A stretch of DNA of 23,061 nt from JAAYJM01 sp964498585 (GCA_964498585.1 CAZCHH010000055.1:1-23061); one strand, 5' to 3'; positions 1 to 7,984 are shown, numbered from the stretch's first letter. Numbers and translations are program-made. The notes: generated by a model not told the origin, from the sequence alone.

Positions 1-118
1 CTGACTACCATCAGAATCCATCTTATAATTGTTCAGTCGATATTCTGTATTAGCTATTTCACTAAAGCATTTGGGCTTGCCCAAATGTACTAACAAGTTA
101 GCAAGCTCACTTGCTTTC

Positions 119-155
119 CCAAAATGGATTCTGGCATACGCTAGAATGACAAGTA
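119..155. repeat. REP-like dispersed palindrome (WIPAYAGMT-type)
   Basis: The core at 127-146 reads ATTCTGGC-ATAC-GCTAGAAT, an 8-bp stem with one G-T pair, followed by GACA. It matches the general pattern GGATTC...GCATACGC...GAATGACA, whose chance translation gives peptides such as WIPAYAGMT in many genomes. A degenerate reverse-orientation copy lies at 20186-20213 and a half copy at 7927-7938. I infer one dispersed family; copy number in the genome cannot be judged from here. Confidence 0.5.
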
Positions 156-220
156 AAGATGTCATTGGTAATCATCAGAAAAAGCAAATACTTCATTATA
201 ATGTAGATGACATAATTTAA

Positions 221-299
221 ACTTTCGCAAAGTTAAAAAACTTTACGAAAGTATTTAGCTCTTCTTACTTTGCGAAAGTTTCTTAACTTTCGCAAAGTT
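221..299. repeat. Cluster of four ACTTTCGCAAAGT-type palindromes
   Basis: Copies are at 221-233, 240-252, 267-280 and 285-299, alternating in orientation. The last two form a perfect 14-bp stem with a 4-nt TCTT loop. The first two form a similar stem with one mismatch around AAAAAA. A fifth partial copy is at 17109-17120. There is no T-tract after the stem in the ispF direction, so a terminator role is possible but not shown. Confidence 0.65.
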
Positions 300-435
300 T
301 TGCAAGACAAAAGTAGTGATGTCAGTTTTAAAAAGGAAATGATATAATTTATACTTTTGCTGTCTGTCAGGAGAAATAAAGCTAAATCATTATTAGCTTT
401 CATTATACTTTTTAAGAAAAAAAGATTTTCTTTAT

Positions 436-906
436 TTATTTTTTTATCAATTCACAAACAGTATAGCAGGCAATACCTTCAGAACGGCCTATAAAGCCCA
501 TTTTTTCATTTGTTTTTGCTTTTATATTAATTTGATTTTCATCAATTTGGCAAATAGCAGCTAAATTCTTTTTTATTTTAGATTTATAGTTAATCAATTT
601 TGGTTTTTCCAGTAAAATTGAAGCATCAATATTAACTATAGCAAAGTTTTTTTTATTTAACAAATCAATAATATTTTCGAGTAAAACGGTGCTGTCAATC
701 CCTTTAAATTGAGTGTCGCTATCCGGAAAATGCTCTCCAATATCTCCAAGAGCTGCAGCTCCAAGCAGAGCATCAATAATAGAATGAATTAATGCATCAC
801 CATCACTATGTGCAATAGCAGAGAACTCACATTCAATTTTTACTCCGCCTATAACTACATAGCTTCCCTTTTCAAATCTATGAGAATCGTATCCAAATCC
901 AATCAT
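436..906 (-). CDS. ispF: 2-C-methyl-D-erythritol 2,4-cyclodiphosphate synthase
   Basis: Cyclises CDP-methylerythritol 2-phosphate to the 2,4-cyclodiphosphate with release of CMP, in the cytosolic MEP isoprenoid pathway. With the start chosen here the protein is 156 residues, close to the usual 157-160. The zinc ligands fit D7 and H9 (GYDSHRF) and H41 (AHSDGDALIH). Further family signatures are IGEHFPDSD, ILLEKPKL and the C-terminal GFIGRSEGIA. The frame is open upstream to an ATG at 942, which would add 12 residues that the family lacks. I therefore prefer the ATG at 904-906 that directly precedes IGFGYDSH. It is divergent from xseA across 57 bp, so the two promoters must share that spacer. 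Confidence 0.96.
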   Translation of the reverse strand: MIGFGYDSHRFEKGSYVVIGGVKIECEFSAIAHSDGDALIHSIIDALLGAAALGDIGEHFPDSDTQFKGIDSTVLLENIIDLLNKKNFAIVNIDASILLEKPKLINYKSKIKKNLAAICQIDENQINIKAKTNEKMGFIGRSEGIACYTVCELIKK

Positions 907-963
907 TTTTACTTTTATTTCACTTATTTTTAATAAATTCAAAAATACTTATTATTTTTGTAA

Positions 964-2223
964 ATGGAAAATAAAATAATATCGGTAACAGAATTAACAT
1001 ATTTAATTTCATCAATTTTAGAAGAAAATCTTCCTTATATCAGTGTTCAGGGTGAAATCTCAAATTATAAGAAGCATAGTTCTGGTCATCAGTATTTCAC
1101 ATTAAAAGATGAAAATTCGCAGATTTCCTGTGTAATTTGGCGTGGAAAATCAGTTAATATAAAGCTTTCCGATGGAATGAAGGTTGTTATTGATGGTCGG
1201 CTGGTTGTTTATCCACCTCAGGGAAAATATCAAATAGAGTGCGATAAAATTCGTTTAAAAGGAATTGGAGATTTATATATAAAATTTGAACAGTTAAAGC
1301 AAAAGCTTCAGGAAGCTGGTTATTTCGATTTATCAAGGAAGCAGCAACTACCTACGATAATTATGAGCATTGGAGTTGCAACTTCGCCTACCGGAGCTGC
1401 TGTCCGCGATATTTTTTCTACACTTGAAAGACGTTTTCCACTTGCAAAAGTGTATTTTAGACCAACTCTTGTGCAAGGCGACGGCTCTGCAAACGATATA
1501 TGTTTTGCTATTAATGAACTTAATAAATATCCTGTTGATGTAATCATTATTGGGCGTGGTGGCGGTTCGCTTGAAGATTTATGGTCTTTTAATACTGAAA
1601 ATGTTGCTAATGCAATTTTCAATTCAGCAAAACCAATTGTTTCAGCCGTTGGACATGAAACCGATTTCACAATAGCGGATTTCGTAGCCGATTTAAGGGC
1701 TGCTACTCCAACTGCTGCTGCTGAACTTGTTTCACCTTTAACAATAGAATATCTAAATATGCAGATTGATAACTTAACTGATTCACTAGAAAGAACGATT
1801 TTAAATAAAATAAATAATTTAAAAGAATACCTTGAAGTAATTAATCCTCAAAATTCATTAAAGAGGATTTTAGACAGGTTAAGAGTGCAACAGCAAAGAA
1901 TTGATGAATTTCAAATTCGACTGGAAAGAACAGAAAAAAGAATGATAGATAATAAAAAACAGAGAATCAACAGCTTAAATTCTCTTTTACTTTCGCTAAA
2001 TCCTTATTCGCCTTTGAGTAAGGGATATGCTCTTTTGAAACATAAGGAGCATTATATAAATTTAAATGAGTCATTAAAAAAATTTGAAAAATTTGAAATA
2101 ATTCGTAAAAATGAAAGTATAACTGCTTCTTTATTCAATAGCTTAAATAATATAACTTTACAAACAGTTTCAAAGAGAAAAAATATTAAGAAAAAAAATG
2201 AGAATACAAATGAACTCTTCTAA
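964..2223 (+). CDS. xseA: Exodeoxyribonuclease VII large subunit
   Basis: Catalytic large subunit of exonuclease VII, which degrades single-stranded DNA from both ends to oligonucleotides in repair. The protein has 419 residues. Residues 1 to about 100 form the N-terminal OB fold (ISVQGEISNYK, GHQYFTLKD). The catalytic domain follows, with GVATSPTGAAVRDI, then GRGGGSLEDLWSFN and VGHETDFTIADFVADLRAATPTAAAE. A charged coiled-coil region covers about residues 255-340, and a Lys-rich tail closes the protein. ATG follows a possible FCB-type -7 element (TATTTTTG, 953-960) almost at once, which would give a very short leader. Its 3' end overlaps xseB, so the two subunits are probably translationally coupled. 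Confidence 0.96.
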   Translation: MENKIISVTELTYLISSILEENLPYISVQGEISNYKKHSSGHQYFTLKDENSQISCVIWRGKSVNIKLSDGMKVVIDGRLVVYPPQGKYQIECDKIRLKGIGDLYIKFEQLKQKLQEAGYFDLSRKQQLPTIIMSIGVATSPTGAAVRDIFSTLERRFPLAKVYFRPTLVQGDGSANDICFAINELNKYPVDVIIIGRGGGSLEDLWSFNTENVANAIFNSAKPIVSAVGHETDFTIADFVADLRAATPTAAAELVSPLTIEYLNMQIDNLTDSLERTILNKINNLKEYLEVINPQNSLKRILDRLRVQQQRIDEFQIRLERTEKRMIDNKKQRINSLNSLLLSLNPYSPLSKGYALLKHKEHYINLNESLKKFEKFEIIRKNESITASLFNSLNNITLQTVSKRKNIKKKNENTNELF

Positions 2224-2452
2224 AGAACAAAATTTTGAAAAACAACTTCAACAACTTGAAGAAATTGTTGAAAAGCTAGATAGCAGCGATGTTCCTCTTG
2301 ATGAATCACTTAAACTATACGAAGAAGGGATTGCTATCTATCGTTCTTTAAATAAAAGAATTACGGAAGCTGAACAGAAAATAATTGATATTTCAAAAAT
2401 AAATAACGAAATTGAGATTAATGAAACAAGTAATTTTAAGGAAGAATTATGA
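2210..2452 (+). CDS. xseB: Exodeoxyribonuclease VII small subunit
   Basis: Small subunit that binds and activates XseA. The family pattern is clear: FEKQLQQLEEIVEKLDSSDVP, then LDESLKLYEEGI and a run of helical residues up to ITEAEQKI. From the ATG at 2210 the protein is 80 residues, the usual size, and overlaps the end of xseA by 14 bp. An in-frame ATG at 2198 would add MRIQ and lengthen the overlap to 26 bp; neither start has a strong Shine-Dalgarno. The stop codon overlaps the pdxJ start in an ATGA arrangement, so xseA, xseB and pdxJ look like one operon. Confidence 0.93.
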   Translation: MNSSKEQNFEKQLQQLEEIVEKLDSSDVPLDESLKLYEEGIAIYRSLNKRITEAEQKIIDISKINNEIEINETSNFKEEL

Positions 2453-3168
2453 AATTGCTCAATGTAAATATTGACCATTTCGCCACATTAAGGAATGCCC
2501 GTGGCGGAAAAGAGCCAGACCCTGTTGCTGCTGCTATCGTTGCTGAACTTGCAGGTGCAGGTGGTATTGTCTGCCATCTCCGAGAAGACCGCAGGCATAT
2601 TAAAGATAGGGACCTCGAAATATTGAGAGAGGTTGTTCAAACAAGATTAGATTTGGAAATGGCTGCTAATGAAGAAATTATTCATATAGCTCTTAAAATT
2701 CAGCCAGAGCTTGTTACTATTGTCCCGGAAAAACGCGCAGAACTTACTACCGAAGGTGGTTTAGATGTTATTAACCAATTAACACCACTCAAACTACTAT
2801 GTGAAAGGATGCATTCACAAGACATTGAAGTCAGTTTTTTTGTTGACCCAAATAAAAAACAGATTGAATCTGCTTTGCTTGCCGGAGCTGATATGGTCGA
2901 ACTTCATACAGGTGATTATTCAAATGTAGTTGGGGATAAGGACATTGAAAGAGAATTGAAAAGAATTAAAAATGCTTGTGAATTTGCTACTGAATGCGGT
3001 CTGAAAATAGCTGCAGGGCATGGATTAAATTATTTTAATGCTGCTAAAATTTGCGAGATTAAAGAAATTGGTGAACTTAGCATTGGTCATTCGATTGTTG
3101 CCCGCGCTGCTTTCGTTGGGCTTAGCAATGCTGTTAAGGAAATGCTTGAGATTATGTTTAGAAAATAA
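2449..3168 (+). CDS. pdxJ: Pyridoxine 5'-phosphate synthase
   Basis: Condenses 1-deoxy-D-xylulose 5-phosphate with 3-amino-2-oxopropyl phosphate to pyridoxine 5'-phosphate, the last ring-forming step of the DXP-dependent vitamin B6 route. At 239 residues it matches the family. Visible signatures are VNIDHFATLRNARGG (N-terminus), GADGIV-like AGAGGIVCHLREDRRHI, DLEMAAN, ELVTIVPEKRAELTTEGGLD, VSFFVDP, GADMVELHTGDY, AAGHGLNY and IGHSIVARA. All TIM-barrel phosphate-binding segments are intact. Its ATG overlaps the xseB stop by 4 bp (ATGA), pointing to translational coupling. A small 7-bp hairpin (CTATCAA/TTGATAG, 3182-3199) follows the stop but lacks a T-tract. DXP also feeds the MEP pathway, to which ispF across the spacer belongs. 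Confidence 0.97.
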   Translation: MKLLNVNIDHFATLRNARGGKEPDPVAAAIVAELAGAGGIVCHLREDRRHIKDRDLEILREVVQTRLDLEMAANEEIIHIALKIQPELVTIVPEKRAELTTEGGLDVINQLTPLKLLCERMHSQDIEVSFFVDPNKKQIESALLAGADMVELHTGDYSNVVGDKDIERELKRIKNACEFATECGLKIAAGHGLNYFNAAKICEIKEIGELSIGHSIVARAAFVGLSNAVKEMLEIMFRK

Positions 3169-3265
3169 GTAAAAAATCTTGCTATCAAATTGTTGATAGT
3201 ATGACTGAGAATATAAACTTTCATAATCTATTTTATAATTAACTTACATAAATCATTTAATAAAA

Positions 3266-3808
3266 TTGATAGATTATAAAAACATATCACGTAAGTGCTT
3301 TTTTGAAATTAAGGTTGCATTGCTGCTTTTCATAGTTTTTTTGTTTTTACAATCCTGTAATCCTTTTGCTCCAAAACTTTCTGACGATACTGGACAAAGT
3401 AACATAATCAGTGACCAAAAAACAGTGGAAGGTGTTTTTGATAATTTTAGATATGCCTATATTTTCAAAGATACTATGGTTTATGGGAATCTACTTGCTG
3501 ATGACTTTGTATTTGTTTATCGGAATTATGACCAAGGAATTGATATTTCCTGGGGCAGAGATGAGGATATGAGAACTACAGCTGGGCTTTTTCAAGCGAC
3601 TCAAACTTTAGACCTTGTTTGGAACGATGTTATTCTTTCTATTGGCGATTCTCTTAACAAAGATATATGGCGTAGCTTTAATTTATCAATAGTTTTTTCT
3701 TCTTCTGATATTATAAACGTTCAGGGTAGGGCAAATTTCAGATTAACACGTAATTTAGAGAAAGATAAATGGCAAATCTCAAGATGGCGTGATGAATCTA
3801 ATTATTAG
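3266..3808 (+). CDS. Putative lipoprotein with NTF2-like fold
   Basis: Unrecognised by name. The N-terminus has a basic segment, a hydrophobic stretch (VALLLFIVFLFLQ) and a lipobox LQSC, so signal peptidase II processing at Cys31 and membrane anchoring are likely. The rest (about 150 residues) is predicted soluble, with a VEGVFDNFRYAYIFKDTMVY...LADDFVFVY stretch and closing WQISRWRDE. This resembles the SnoaL/NTF2-like lipoproteins common in FCB genomes (family placement is inference). No ATG lies in frame before the signal peptide: the start used is TTG at 3266, so the true N-terminus is uncertain. It follows pdxJ by 97 bp on the same strand and converges with the next gene at a shared hairpin. 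Confidence 0.72.
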   Translation: MIDYKNISRKCFFEIKVALLLFIVFLFLQSCNPFAPKLSDDTGQSNIISDQKTVEGVFDNFRYAYIFKDTMVYGNLLADDFVFVYRNYDQGIDISWGRDEDMRTTAGLFQATQTLDLVWNDVILSIGDSLNKDIWRSFNLSIVFSSSDIINVQGRANFRLTRNLEKDKWQISRWRDESNY

Positions 3809-3852
3809 CTTAATTGTGTTGCAAATTCTTATTTTAAAAAAATTACAAATAT

Positions 3853-3905
3853 TTAGCGGTCAGCAAATTGTGTTCTTCATCTTTCACAATCAGCACAACC
3901 GCTAA
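3853..3905. terminator. Bidirectional hairpin terminator between convergent genes
   Basis: The outer arms TTAGCGGT (3853-3860) and ACCGCTAA (3898-3905) pair perfectly. The inner arms ATTGTG (3867-3872) and CACAAT (3885-3890) extend the structure around a 12-nt loop, with a CAGCAA/CAGCACA internal bulge. T-rich sequence follows on the plus side (TTCTTTGATTTTATT) and A-rich sequence precedes it. It sits in the 119-bp spacer between the convergent lipoprotein and Fe-S oxidoreductase genes, where a shared terminator is expected. Confidence 0.5.
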
Positions 3906-3927
3906 TAATTCTTTGATTTTATTATAT

Positions 3928-5910
3928 TTATTTGACATAATCCAAAAGTATTTCAGAAATATCTTTTACCTGAATATTATCAATTAAATCTTTTGCTTTC
4001 ACTCCGTCAGTAACCATAGTCAAACAGAACGGGCAGTTGAGAGCAATTGTTTTTGTATGTAAATCAAGTAGTTCTTCAGTTCTTTCAATATTAATTCGCT
4101 TGCCTTCAGTTTCTTCGAGGAACATTTGTCCGCCACCTGCACCACAGCAAAAGCCCTTATCACCTGAGCGTTTTGGTTCTAAAATGCGAACACCTTCAAT
4201 TGCCTCCAGAACTGCTCTGGGTTCTTTATAAACGTTGTTATATCTGCCTAGATAGCAGGAATCGTGATATGCAATATCTCTTACAGAAAATTCTTCTGTT
4301 TTTAGCTTTAATTTCTTTGTTTTGATTAACTCGTTAATAAACTGGGAGTGGTGCATTACTTCAAATTCAGCACCAAAGAGTGGATATTCGTTTTTGAATG
4401 TATTGAAGCAATGGGGACAGAAAGTAACAATTTTCTTTACGTTATAGCGGTTTAATGTTTCAATATTAGTTTTAATCAGCATATCAGCCAGATACTCGTT
4501 ACCGGCACGGCGGGCAACATCACCGTTGCACATTTCCTCGCTGCCAAGAATAGCAAAATCGACCCCAGCTGCCTGCATAATTTTTGCAAATGCCAGAGTA
4601 ACTTTCTTTGCTCTGTCATCGAAACTTCCGGCGCAGCCAACCCAAAATAGTATGTCAAACTGTGGATTTTCAGCGGCAATTTTTATATTCATACCTTCAG
4701 CCCAGTCAGCTCGTTCAGCTGGCGAAAATGCCCAGGGAGAACCGTTGTTTTCCAAATTAGCAAAGCTGGTTTGCAGAAGAGATGGGAAATTCGATTCCAT
4801 CATAACGAGAGAACGGCGCATATCGACAATAGCCGGCACGTGTTCGTTCATCACTGGACATTCCTGCATACAGGCACCACAGGTTGTGCATTGCCAAAGT
4901 GCCTCTATCTTTTCGTAATCGCCGATAAATTTCTTCTCAGTTTCAGATGGCTGTTCTTCAGTTTTATTTTTGTTATTCAATAGCTTTGTTTTGTCATCTA
5001 AACGTTTACGCATTTCTACCATAATTTCACGGGGGTCAAGTATTTTACCAGTGGTATTTGCCGGACAAACGTCTGTGCATCTTCCACAGTGGGTACAAGT
5101 TAAACTGTCAAGTAAGTTTTTCCATGTAAAATCTTCGATATCAACAACTCCATATTTTTCAACGCCTTCTTTTTCAAAGTCAATTGGTTTCAGTTTATTG
5201 ACCGGCGTTAATGATGAAAAGTAAACATTTGGAATTGAAGTATATACGTGAAAATGTTTTGAAAAAGGCAAATAGTTCATAAAGTAAAAAATCACAAGGA
5301 TATGCAGCCACCAGGTAATTTTATAAAAAGTATAAACGCTTTCCACTGGAATAATGCCCGCAAGAATAGAACCAATCGGATAAACTCCCCAGCTATGCTC
5401 ATTCAAAATGCTTAAACTCGCATTATGGAAAAGTAGTGCTGTTACGATTACAAATATTGAAGCTAGTACTATTGTAGCATCTTTTTTCTCATCTGCATCT
5501 CCTTGCAATCTTTTCACTTTAAACACGAAACGGCGTAAAAATGAAAATATAATTGCAAAAACTATTCCCAGACAGAATATATCTGTTAAAATAGTAATTA
5601 CAGAGTAAATTAGTCCTAAGAAATTATAGGAAAAGCCAGAGAAAATTCCTTGAATAACTGCTTCAGAAGCAGAGAAAAGTAAAACGAGAAATCCCCAAAA
5701 AATGCAAACGTGAAGTAATCCGGCTGGCTGTTCCCGTAAAATTTTTGATTGTGCAATTGCAACTTTGAAAGTATGTTTTAAACGCTCGAAAGGTTTATCG
5801 AATCTATTTTCCGGTTGGGCTAATTTTAAAAATGCCAAGCGTTTTCGTAAATTTGTAACTAACAGTAAAATAGCTGTTAGAAATATTATTATAAAGATTA
5901 GTTGTTCCAT
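3928..5910 (-). CDS. Membrane-bound (Fe-S) oxidoreductase, HdrC/HdrD-type fusion with CCG domains
   Basis: A 660-residue fusion. An N-terminal membrane domain (about residues 1-220, five or so hydrophobic segments with scattered His such as H67, H162, H203) resembles the NarI/HdrE cytochrome b part. Two [4Fe-4S] motifs follow: C272-xx-C275-xx-C278-xxx-C282 and C341-xx-C344-xx-C347-xxx-C351. Two CCG cysteine-rich domains close the protein: C426, C461, C498/C501, then C552, C588-C589, C626/C629. This is the architecture of heterodisulfide-reductase-like proteins that move electrons between a soluble donor (often ETF or acyl-CoA dehydrogenases) and the membrane quinone pool. No etfAB genes are in this window, so the partner is unknown. 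It starts 17 bp after the methyltransferase stop on the same strand, which may give read-through transcription but not a functional link. Confidence 0.88.
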   Translation of the reverse strand: MEQLIFIIIFLTAILLLVTNLRKRLAFLKLAQPENRFDKPFERLKHTFKVAIAQSKILREQPAGLLHVCIFWGFLVLLFSASEAVIQGIFSGFSYNFLGLIYSVITILTDIFCLGIVFAIIFSFLRRFVFKVKRLQGDADEKKDATIVLASIFVIVTALLFHNASLSILNEHSWGVYPIGSILAGIIPVESVYTFYKITWWLHILVIFYFMNYLPFSKHFHVYTSIPNVYFSSLTPVNKLKPIDFEKEGVEKYGVVDIEDFTWKNLLDSLTCTHCGRCTDVCPANTTGKILDPREIMVEMRKRLDDKTKLLNNKNKTEEQPSETEKKFIGDYEKIEALWQCTTCGACMQECPVMNEHVPAIVDMRRSLVMMESNFPSLLQTSFANLENNGSPWAFSPAERADWAEGMNIKIAAENPQFDILFWVGCAGSFDDRAKKVTLAFAKIMQAAGVDFAILGSEEMCNGDVARRAGNEYLADMLIKTNIETLNRYNVKKIVTFCPHCFNTFKNEYPLFGAEFEVMHHSQFINELIKTKKLKLKTEEFSVRDIAYHDSCYLGRYNNVYKEPRAVLEAIEGVRILEPKRSGDKGFCCGAGGGQMFLEETEGKRINIERTEELLDLHTKTIALNCPFCLTMVTDGVKAKDLIDNIQVKDISEILLDYVK

Positions 5911-5927
5911 AGCTTTCTTTTTATTTT

Positions 5928-6776
5928 TTAACTTTTGAATAAATTAATCGAATATTTACTTTCATTATTATTTATAGATGAGTTGTTGCCATTGTTCTTT
6001 AAATAGAACTTTTGGCTATATTGATAATTAATTGCTCCATTGTTTTTAATTCTATCTAAAATCATATTGTAATAATCTTTATGTATTTCACAACTTATGA
6101 AATTTCTTTTTAATTGCTTACATAAAATAATTTCAGAGCCACTGCCACCGAACAAAATAAAGACATCGTCATTTTCCTGAGTGCAAGATTTAATCAGCAT
6201 TTCAACTAATTGAAGTGGTATTTGGCAGGAATGAAATGTTTTGTCTTTTGATACATTTTTTACTAAATCAAAATAAAACCAGCTATATGGCATTCTGCCT
6301 TTATGTCCCTGCTCCATTCTTTGAATTATTCTTTTGTCATTGGGATTTAAATATGGTTGAGCAACGTTATCTTTATAAAAATTATTAATCTTTGATTTTG
6401 TTGCATGAATTATTGAACGATGAGCGGTAGTAAATCTTTTTGGAGTATGTCCTACGTTTGTATTATAAATCCAAACATAATCCTGAACGTCATAAGCATT
6501 TTCATCTAAATACTTAACCCGTAAGTAAGCATTCTGTTTAGGGTAATTAATCATAAAAAGATTTCCAGTAGGTTTCAAAACTCTCAAACATTCGCTTGTC
6601 AATTCAATATACCAGTCAATATACTCGTTCCACTTTGTAGTATAACTTTTACCGGCGTAATTAATTCCAACATTATAGTCAGGATCGCCATATACCATAT
6701 CTAAACTATTGTCTGGAAGTTCTTTAAGAACTTTCATAACATCTTCATTAAAAACAATATTTCTAAATTCTTTCAT
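5928..6776 (-). CDS. DNA N6-adenine/N4-cytosine methyltransferase, beta-class order
   Basis: Transfers a methyl group from SAM to an exocyclic amine in DNA. Catalytic motif IV is at residues 31-34 but reads DPDY, not the usual DPPY. A later HSCQIPLQLVEMLIKS segment corresponds to the HPTQKP motif X, and FGGSGSEIILCKQLKRNFISCEI (about 209-231) is the SAM-binding motif I. Motif IV before motif I is the beta-class order. At 282 residues it is complete, with a target-recognition region of about 100 residues between the motifs. Recognition sequence cannot be read from it. It starts 6 bp after the stop of the upstream unrecognised gene, as expected for a type II restriction-modification pair. Base composition looks more AT-rich than in the flanking housekeeping genes, which would fit transfer. 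Confidence 0.87.
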   Translation of the reverse strand: MKEFRNIVFNEDVMKVLKELPDNSLDMVYGDPDYNVGINYAGKSYTTKWNEYIDWYIELTSECLRVLKPTGNLFMINYPKQNAYLRVKYLDENAYDVQDYVWIYNTNVGHTPKRFTTAHRSIIHATKSKINNFYKDNVAQPYLNPNDKRIIQRMEQGHKGRMPYSWFYFDLVKNVSKDKTFHSCQIPLQLVEMLIKSCTQENDDVFILFGGSGSEIILCKQLKRNFISCEIHKDYYNMILDRIKNNGAINYQYSQKFYLKNNGNNSSINNNESKYSINLFKS

Positions 6777-6782
6777 TGATTT

Positions 6783-7589
6783 CTATAAAACCAAATAAGG
6801 TTTGAGATAATTCAATAATTCTTTATTTGAAAGAACGCAAATCCCTCTTGATTTAGAAAATTTCTGAATTGTTGAGGTAATTAATTTAACATCAATAATA
6901 CCTTTGTTTTTTGTTTTTTCAATTACATCATTTATAAATCTGCTTATCATTAATGGGGCACTAATTATGCTTAAAATTGTATTAACTCTGCCTACTTTTT
7001 TATCATATCTTTGAAAATTTGGCTGTCCATCAACAATGTGATATTTTACATCTTCATTCCAACCAAGCAAATCAACAAAATGTAAGAATTCATACAATCC
7101 GATTTCTTTACTTGAGAATTTATCCATAAATCCATCTTTTAAACCAAACTCAATTTTTTCAATATAGTCTATGATTTCAGTTGAAGGTAAATATCTGATA
7201 TTATTATTCTTTTCCTGATGATCAATAAAGTAGCAATTCCTATAAATTAGAATCAACACTTTTTTAAATGTTATTTGGTTAATAATTGAAATCTTTAATA
7301 AGTATTCCCAAATTTTTTCAAATGTCCAATTCTCAGTAATATTATTATTATTAAAAAAAATATTAGGTGACATATCGTATACATTTGGAATTTTTCGTAA
7401 TGTTTCTTTTCCGGGTTTTAAGAAGAAAGATTCACTTGATTTTGAAAATTCAGAAATTATATGTTTTTTAGGTGCTTCTATAGTTCCACTATTAAATGAG
7501 ATAGCTTCTATTATTCTTATTTCTCTTTTAAAATTATAATCATTGTTCATCTTAAAGAGATTTGTTACTATAATTTCCTGATTTTCCAT
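6783..7589 (-). CDS. Unrecognised protein, candidate restriction endonuclease partner of the methyltransferase
   Basis: I do not recognise this 268-residue protein. It has no signal peptide or membrane segment and is rich in Lys, Asn and Ile. No clear PD-(D/E)xK, HNH or GIY-YIG motif can be picked out by eye. The assignment as a restriction enzyme rests on context: same strand, 6 bp upstream of a DNA methyltransferase, similar AT-rich composition, and typical size for type II enzymes. Its start, ATG at 7587-7589, has no strong RBS. A controller gene is not visible; the endonuclease-like gene comes first in the transcript. Other DNA-related roles, or an unrelated function, remain possible. Confidence 0.5.
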   Translation of the reverse strand: MENQEIIVTNLFKMNNDYNFKREIRIIEAISFNSGTIEAPKKHIISEFSKSSESFFLKPGKETLRKIPNVYDMSPNIFFNNNNITENWTFEKIWEYLLKISIINQITFKKVLILIYRNCYFIDHQEKNNNIRYLPSTEIIDYIEKIEFGLKDGFMDKFSSKEIGLYEFLHFVDLLGWNEDVKYHIVDGQPNFQRYDKKVGRVNTILSIISAPLMISRFINDVIEKTKNKGIIDVKLITSTIQKFSKSRGICVLSNKELLNYLKPYLVL

Positions 7590-7984
7590 TTTTTGGTAAT
7601 TATATAAATGATTTAAATATAAAAATATTAGTAGTTATACTTTTTTTAATGGGTTAAGATAAATAATGTATTAATTTCATATTTTTTAAGAAAAAAATGA
7701 ATTCTTCGTTACTCTATAAATTACATTCTTATAAAACCTTTGAAATACAGAATAGAACTAATAAATCCCCCCTACCCCCCTTTTTCAAAGGGGGGGAAGA
7801 AAATATGTAACAATTCCCCCCTTTGAAAAAGGGGGGTAGGGGGGATTTTTATTGCTCCATTTAACATAATGCTTTATTAATTAATGTCATCTCCATTTAA
7901 ATAAAGGTCTTCCATTAATTTGGGGTTCAGAATGACACTTAAAGGTAGAAAATTAATGTAGTCAAGCACTAATAACCTAATTCC
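7590..7984. other. Gap between recA and the R-M-like pair
   Basis: No gene is seen. The centre (7763-7848) is a large C/G-rich inverted repeat, described separately. A half copy of the REP-like motif, TCAGAATGACAC, is at 7927-7938. The remainder is AT-rich. It must hold the end of the recA transcript and any promoter for the unrecognised gene that starts at 7589. Confidence 0.6.
7763..7848. repeat. C/G-rich inverted repeat (CCCCCCTACCCCCC family), intact copy
   Basis: The left arm 7763-7798 and right arm 7814-7848 are reverse complements except for one extra G in the left arm, with a 15-bp spacer. Each arm also folds on itself (CCCCCCTTT-TTC-AAAGGGGGG), so a cruciform or cloverleaf is possible. 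Four runs of six or more G or C per strand also allow G-quadruplexes. A second, interrupted copy lies at 20307-20684. It is on the 3' side of recA and may terminate that transcript. Confidence 0.85.

Larger units (their letters stand above)
1..435. other. Intergenic region with repeats only
   Basis: No supportable gene is present. An open frame at 29-220 has no RBS or family resemblance, and part of it (residues WILAYARMT) is a read-through of a dispersed palindromic repeat. The stretch holds that REP-like hairpin (about 127-146) and a cluster of four ACTTT-CG-AAAGT palindromes (221-299). Transcripts of ispF, read on the minus strand, run into this region. Confidence 0.7.

Noticed and set aside
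29..220. 63-residue open frame at the window start
   Set aside because: Part of the translation (WILAYARMT) comes from a REP-like repeat; no RBS or family resemblance.
221..299. CRISPR-like array
   Set aside because: The units are short palindromes in alternating orientation with spacers of 4-14 bp of unequal length; no direct repeats of CRISPR size and no cas genes.
1320..1670. 116-residue minus-strand frame within xseA
   Set aside because: Antisense shadow of the conserved XseA catalytic region.
4526..4918. 130-residue plus-strand frame inside the Fe-S oxidoreductase gene
   Set aside because: Antisense to well-conserved cysteine motifs of the minus-strand gene; no independent support.
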